Assembly: GCA_001512985.1 (NCBI GenBank)
Contig: LFRX01000031.1
Location: forward strand, 13,888 to 53,895
Source of the DNA: Acholeplasmatales bacterium DTU056
GTDB taxonomy: Bacteria > Bacillota_I > Bacilli_A > ML615J-28 > CAG-698
Length of the DNA stretch: 40,008 bases
Direction of reading: 5' to 3'
Part shown: in pieces, positions 35,771 to 40,008 of the stretch
Position numbering within the stretch: the first letter of the stretch is position 1
Layout: the number at the start of each line of letters is the position of its first letter
Translations under genes and position numbers: made by a program
Notes under the pieces: model-generated
The model's database searches: none
Told to the model about the DNA's origin: nothing
The model's input: only the letters and a program-made list of their open reading frames with translations

Positions 35771-36402
35771 TTAAAAGCAAAAGCATATATATTGAAAACT
35801 AATCGTGAAAATACCTATTGTTTTTTTCAATGTTTGATCTATATGCTTTTTTATATCTTTAAATAATTTTATAAATAAAATTCCAAAAGCACTAGTTGAT
35901 AATGCAAACCAAACTAAAAAGTAACTATTGTTTAAATAATAATCACATATAATATCACTTATTCCTGTTATTACCAAGGAAAAATGTAATTGTAATGTAA
36001 ATAACCCGATGTAAATAGTTTTAGCGGGTATTTTAGAAATACTAACATTATATTTTTGTTCATTTTTCTTTCCCAGATGAAAGAATAAACAAAAGCGCCT
36101 AATATTCAAATAGTAGCCATAATAAAGACGATCTTATTTAATAAATTTCCATTAGCAACATCATTTTCACCATTTTGTTGGTTATGATAGAATACATTTA
36201 ATGCTGCATTCCCAATAAAACATATTACTACAAACGATGCAAGAGAAGTTGTTTGGCTGATAAAATATTTATTCTTTTTATTACTTGGATAATTTTCTAA
36301 ATTAAGCTTATTCATTTTAGAATATAATTTTTGATATAACTAAAATAATAACAAATAAAAATACCCAAAGAAAGAATAATTTGGCATAAGATATCTAAGC
36401 AT
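35771..36402 (-). pseudogene. Decayed gene for a multi-pass membrane protein
   Basis: No single frame covers this stretch, but linked minus-strand frames read as one membrane protein. An ATG at 36402 with AGGAAAGAG 8 nt upstream opens a frame that meets TAG after 20 codons. The same frame continues as MNKLNLENYPSNKKNKYF and a helix ending KIVFIMATI, then TGA (36106-36108). Past that stop it reads ILGAFVYSFIWERK, a good helix, and in an A-run near 36064 the coding shifts to another frame: NEQKYNVSISKIPAKTIYIGLF and two further helices to the stop at 35771. Two stops and one frameshift thus break it. I recognise no family. The alternative is two small unrelated membrane ORFs (36106-36315 and 35771-36109). 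Confidence 0.5.
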
Positions 36403-36461
36403 TTATATTTCTCTTTCCTGCTACAGTTAGTGTAGTAATCAATTAATAATTAATTTGGCAA

Positions 36462-36490
36462 AGCAGGTATTTGATTACCAAATACCTGCT
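36462..36490. terminator. Hairpin after the large amidase gene
   Basis: AGCAGGTATTTG pairs with CAAATACCTGCT around a 5-nt loop. The T-run is better on the plus-strand side (TTTTTC), while on the minus strand only TTTGCC follows. It lies about 26 nt after the amidase stop and probably ends that transcript. Confidence 0.6.
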
Positions 36491-36515
36491 TTTTCAAGTT
36501 TAGAAAGGAGTCAAA

Positions 36516-39500
36516 TTACCATGTATATTGACCTGGAACTAGTGCGTTCAATGTAATTGATTGTGAGAAATTACCTTTTTTTATCGTAATAGTATATTGA
36601 ACGTTAGTTGTTTTGGCCGGCGGATTAATAACACGACCATTATTATCAATAATAGTTGGACTATGACTTACAAATTCGATTGTATAGTCATTATAATCTT
36701 TGCGAATTATATATGCTAATTCTACAAGTGATAAGAATTCTTCTTGTAGATTTGCGCGAATCATTGTTTGTGGACACATTTTATTACTAAAGTGACGATG
36801 GAAACCAACTTGACTCATAGTTAAATTATTTCTTACCATGATATCAGCAACCAATTTTGCGGTTCTTAACCAAGTATAGTAGACATCAGAACCATTATTA
36901 ACAGCGGTTTCAATACCTACTGCGTTATAGTTTCCACCTCTATTAACAACCACACCATTATTTGACCACAATGGACCAACATAATAGTTACCGTTGTTTC
37001 CGATGAATACTAATAATCCACCTTCATCATTAATTCTTGTTCCACCACTTGGAACTTGAATATTAGATTTTATTCCATTAAAGTATAGATATCCACCACT
37101 AATCGATACTTTTGGACGAAGTACAGTGGCTTTAACACCAGTATCATATTTGTCAAATTTTATATATGTTCCTCCGTCACCGGCATGCCATGCAACTTGG
37201 TCTTCATCCATATGCTTGAAGATTCCATCGTTTCCAACTGTGTAATGCCATGATACGCCTGCTTGCTCGCCTGAACTACTTAACATATAGTTACCGTTAG
37301 CTCTTGCGGTTGATCCTGCACCAGAGTTTCCTGTATCATGAACTGTAATATATTCAATAGAATCTTTTTTACGATTTGGATGGTTTTCCTTTGATGTTGG
37401 AAGTAATAATTCTTCAATTTCTAAAGGTTCAGGTAAGAAACGGTTTACAGAGTTATAAATGCGATTGTAGTACACTTCTGAACCATAATAACCTATTACT
37501 CGAGTAAATAAACGACCACGGTTATTTATTGCAAGTAATTTTAGTAATGGGTCAATTTCGCTATCATTATAAACTGTTAATCCAATTGTTGTTTCAAGAT
37601 TACTTTGTGTACCTCTTAAAGTGATTGATGCATTTCCAGGAGCAACAGCTGTTACTCGCCCGTTTTGGTCAACAGTTAATATAGTTTCATTTGATGATGA
37701 CCAAATAATAGTATCATTACCAGGTACATTAAGTAATGTATAACTAATATCCAATTTTTCTCCAACCGCTAGTACACCGCTACCTTCATAAGAAACTTCA
37801 ATTGATGCTGGACGAATAACTGTAATTTCTAATGTAACAACTACAGTTGGACGGATTGTACTGTTAAGCGTAATAATAACAGTACCTTCTTTTAAGGCTG
37901 TGATTAATCCTTCTGGTGAAACAATTGCAATTGTTGTATCACTAGAACTATATGATACACGTTGGTCGACACCATCCGGTAAAACAATCACATTTAATTG
38001 ATATGTATCATAGATGTTTAGTTTATCAACTGGGTTTTTAATTTGGATTGCCGTAGGAGTTTTATTTTTTTGCTCATTAACATAATTTTCAAAACTACTT
38101 CGGCTTTGATAATGATCTTTATTACTTGCGACGTTTACAAATTTAGCTTGATATGAAGTTAAATCAGTAATTGGATTACCATTATTATCTTCGAAATAGT
38201 TTTTGTCAAAGTTTGCTAATGGTGGGTTAGTTGTTGTATTATCTGTTCCACTAACATTTGTGAAATAGAATTTTTGAGGAATTCCGAAGAATCCATTATG
38301 GTTAATATCAGCAATCCATTTATATTGTGTATGATTTTCAGCAGTCGCATTATTTCTTAATGACAGATAATTAATACAATTTTCGAAATAGTTATATTTA
38401 ATATCAATTTTGGCACCTTTTTCATTATAGTTACGAGCAGAGATAGCACCAGAAAATTCCTGATCTTGACCAATATTTTTGAATGTATTGTAATAAATTT
38501 CAATTGTATGACGCGATAGATATACTCCATCTCCACCGTAAATTCTTAGATATATTCCATTATAACCTTGGCGAATATCATTTTCAAAAATATTGTATTG
38601 AACTGTGAATTTTCCACCGTTATATCCACCGTCTAAACGGATAGCATCACGATTGAAATTTTTAAATTGGTTGTATGCTATTAAAACATTTTCAACTCGA
38701 GCTATACTTACGTTATATTCAGAAACATTAATAAAGTAGTTATTAGATATTTCGATATCTTTACTAATATTAGAAATATTAGTATCTTCATTATATAATG
38801 ATAAGAATGCTGGGACATTTTCTCTTGATAATGCCCAAGTACTTGTTGCTTCATCAGTATCGATAACTTTATTTTCAATAAATTTAAATGTTTCAATTTT
38901 GCCTGTTGATTTAATTTTTGCACTTCCTGTAAAGTATAATCCTCTAATTGTAATACCTTTTAGATTGTTAGCAAGTGTAATAGTACCTTTCATTACTGCT
39001 TCTTGTTCGGTTAATTGTTCCGCTGGAATATCTAATGGAACATTTTTACCAGGCCCTGCGATTTCTATATTTGATTTAGAAATTGTAAATGATTCAGTAT
39101 ATTCACCTGGACCAACAATAATTTTTCCAGTAGTAACATTCAACGCTTGACCAAATGTCTCAAACGCTGTTCTTCCAACAATAAAGTATGTGTTACTATA
39201 TAATATGATTGAACCATATTCTTTTCCAGCAACATCTTTACCAACATATACTTTACTTGTATCTACTGGATCTTCCCATTTAGCATAAACTGTTACATTA
39301 CCTTTAGTTGTAATAGCAGTTACTTTATTACCGCTAAAGTCGCTTGTTAAATACCATCCAGCAAATTCTTTGCCTTCTTTTGTTGGAGTTGGTAATGTAA
39401 GTGGTAATTGATCTTTAGTAAACTTAGTTGGTGCATTAGTTAATGTACCACCATTTAATTCATATGTAATAGTATATTGAATTGCTTCCCATTTAGCATA

Positions 39501-40008
39501 TAAAGTGACATTTTTCGCTTCTGTAAGTTGAGTAACTGGATTACCACTAAAGTCACTTGTTAAGTACCATCCAGCAAACGTATAATCTTCTTTTGTTGGA
39601 GTTGGAAGTGTTAGCGGTAAGTCATCTTCAGTAAATGTTGTTTTTGGATTTTGAATGGTTCCGCCATTTAATTCATATGTAATAGTATATTCTTGTGGTG
39701 GAAGTTCTTCCCATTTAGCATATAATGTATAATCTTTAGCTTCTGTAAGTTGAGTTATTTTATTTTCATATGAACTTTCTAAATACCATCCTAAGAATCG
39801 ATATCCAGGTTTTGTAGGTTCATTTAAAGTAATTGGTAAATCACTAGCTTTAAACTCCTCAACTTTATCAGTTAATGTTCCGCCATCTAAGTGATAAGTA
39901 ATTTTATGTAATTTTATTACTTTAACCGTAACGGTAACTTTGACATCATATCCTTCAAGTTCTGCAACAACAGTTGCTTCCCCATCTACTAAAGCAACAA
40001 ACTTATTC
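36516..40008 (-). CDS. Large secreted amidase with InlB repeats, beta-helix and Ig-like domains (partial, N-terminus outside window)
   Basis: The frame is open from the window edge to a stop at 36516, 1163 residues visible; a TTG at 39143 is only an internal codon. In protein order there are an Ig-like tail end; three Listeria-Bacteroides (InlB B) repeats (about 39910-39275); a right-handed beta-helix with NxF-type turns (about 39140-38080); two group-2 bacterial Ig-like domains (about 38062-37815 and 37815-37570); an Amidase_2 (PGRP-like) domain (about 37420-36690); and an atrophied Ig-like tail. The amidase zinc site is intact: His in TVHDTG, His in GFHRHF, Cys in NKMCPQ, with catalytic Lys next to it. 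A roughly 60-residue insert interrupts the amidase after WHAGDGG. It probably cleaves MurNAc-L-Ala bonds and binds surfaces. No LPxTG is seen at the C-terminus. Confidence 0.9.
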   Translation of the reverse strand, partial: NKFVALVDGEATVVAELEGYDVKVTVTVKVIKLHKITYHLDGGTLTDKVEEFKASDLPITLNEPTKPGYRFLGWYLESSYENKITQLTEAKDYTLYAKWEELPPQEYTITYELNGGTIQNPKTTFTEDDLPLTLPTPTKEDYTFAGWYLTSDFSGNPVTQLTEAKNVTLYAKWEAIQYTITYELNGGTLTNAPTKFTKDQLPLTLPTPTKEGKEFAGWYLTSDFSGNKVTAITTKGNVTVYAKWEDPVDTSKVYVGKDVAGKEYGSIILYSNTYFIVGRTAFETFGQALNVTTGKIIVGPGEYTESFTISKSNIEIAGPGKNVPLDIPAEQLTEQEAVMKGTITLANNLKGITIRGLYFTGSAKIKSTGKIETFKFIENKVIDTDEATSTWALSRENVPAFLSLYNEDTNISNISKDIEISNNYFINVSEYNVSIARVENVLIAYNQFKNFNRDAIRLDGGYNGGKFTVQYNIFENDIRQGYNGIYLRIYGGDGVYLSRHTIEIYYNTFKNIGQDQEFSGAISARNYNEKGAKIDIKYNYFENCINYLSLRNNATAENHTQYKWIADINHNGFFGIPQKFYFTNVSGTDNTTTNPPLANFDKNYFEDNNGNPITDLTSYQAKFVNVASNKDHYQSRSSFENYVNEQKNKTPTAIQIKNPVDKLNIYDTYQLNVIVLPDGVDQRVSYSSSDTTIAIVSPEGLITALKEGTVIITLNSTIRPTVVVTLEITVIRPASIEVSYEGSGVLAVGEKLDISYTLLNVPGNDTIIWSSSNETILTVDQNGRVTAVAPGNASITLRGTQSNLETTIGLTVYNDSEIDPLLKLLAINNRGRLFTRVIGYYGSEVYYNRIYNSVNRFLPEPLEIEELLLPTSKENHPNRKKDSIEYITVHDTGNSGAGSTARANGNYMLSSSGEQAGVSWHYTVGNDGIFKHMDEDQVAWHAGDGGTYIKFDKYDTGVKATVLRPKVSISGGYLYFNGIKSNIQVPSGGTRINDEGGLLVFIGNNGNYYVGPLWSNNGVVVNRGGNYNAVGIETAVNNGSDVYYTWLRTAKLVADIMVRNNLTMSQVGFHRHFSNKMCPQTMIRANLQEEFLSLVELAYIIRKDYNDYTIEFVSHSPTIIDNNGRVINPPAKTTNVQYTITIKKGNFSQSITLNALVPGQYTW
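39275..39910 (-). repeat. Three tandem InlB-type (Listeria-Bacteroides) repeats
   Basis: Units of about 213-222 bp end in the codons for LYAKWE or VYAKWE, seen on the plus strand as CCCATTTAGCATA at 39709, 39488 and 39275. Each unit reads like YTITYELNGGT, then LPLTLPTPTKE, FAGWYLTSDFSGN and VTQLTEAKNVTLYAKWE. The two lower-coordinate units are most alike; the third is more divergent (YHLDGGTL, FLGWYLESSYEN). Confidence 0.9.

Noticed and set aside
36064..36315. TGA read as tryptophan (mycoplasma code 4), because a good helix continues past TGA at 36106-36108
   Set aside because: TGA clearly ends yabP, tilS and the YcxB-like gene at normal lengths, no conserved protein here has an internal TGA, and the same stretch also needs a frameshift and passes a TAG. 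Decay explains it better.
36340..36402. A 20-residue hydrophobic ORF with a good ribosome site as a stand-alone small protein or toxin
   Set aside because: It shares its frame with the decayed membrane protein downstream and reads on after the stop, so a broken N-terminus is the simpler view. A real microprotein cannot be fully excluded.
38899..39150. Start of the amidase protein at 39143, and small opposite-strand frames across the beta-helix region
   Set aside because: The 39143 codon is an internal TTG with no ribosome site, and the frame is open to the window edge through clear InlB repeats. The opposite frames are shadows of this gene.

Overview
The window is very AT-rich and densely coded, from a low-GC Gram-positive bacterium (Bacillota, Bacilli side). 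Gene content places it near the root of the Mollicutes and Erysipelotrichales/Haloplasmatales rather than inside the wall-less mycoplasmas. It keeps a peptidoglycan pathway (murE, murF, ddl), a secreted amidase, a SufCDSUB iron-sulfur operon, a one-chain pyruvate:ferredoxin oxidoreductase (an anaerobic trait) and two sporulation genes (yabP, yabQ). UGA is a normal stop, for example at the ends of yabP, tilS and the YcxB-like gene, so the code is table 11 and not the mycoplasma code. The exact taxon cannot be fixed from this sequence.

Layout. 1-1.3 kb (minus): yabQ (cut by the window edge), yabP and a small membrane protein. 1.4-4.2 kb (plus): SGNH hydrolase, lysS, MntP-like transporter. 4.25-6.85 kb (minus): unknown helical protein, glycerol kinase, YcxB-like protein. 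7-8.9 kb (plus): hslO and an M42 peptidase. 9-10.1 kb (minus): a small membrane protein with an odd start, and maf under a consensus promoter. 10.2-12.5 kb (minus): a GH4 glycosidase and BadF-type sugar kinase operon. 12.6-16.9 kb (minus): tilS-hpt-ftsH-rqcP. 17-20.4 kb (minus): alpha/beta hydrolase, membrane-anchored MurF-type ligase, ddl. 20.5-21.9 kb (minus): a degenerate ABC ATPase and a membrane partner. 22-28.1 kb (minus): apbE followed by sufC-D-S-U-B. 28.3-32.4 kb (minus): Nudix hydrolase and nifJ. 32.6-35.7 kb (plus): B12/radical-SAM protein and murE. 35.8-36.5 kb: a decayed membrane-protein gene. 36.5 kb to the end (minus): a very large secreted amidase with InlB-type repeats, a beta-helix and Ig-like domains; its N-terminus lies outside the window.

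How it fits together. yabP, yabQ, rqcP, tilS, hpt, ftsH, hslO and lysS are neighbours in the yab/yac region of Bacillus subtilis, so the first 17 kb is a reshuffled relic of that region. MurE, MurF, Ddl and the amidase serve wall synthesis and remodelling; YabP/YabQ suggest an endospore cortex. Suf, ApbE, PFOR and the radical SAM protein form an iron-sulfur/flavin redox theme. Most operons are bounded by clear hairpin-plus-U-tract terminators and TATAAT promoters, often of the extended TGnTATAAT type. No tRNA, rRNA, CRISPR array, insertion sequence or phage gene was recognised.
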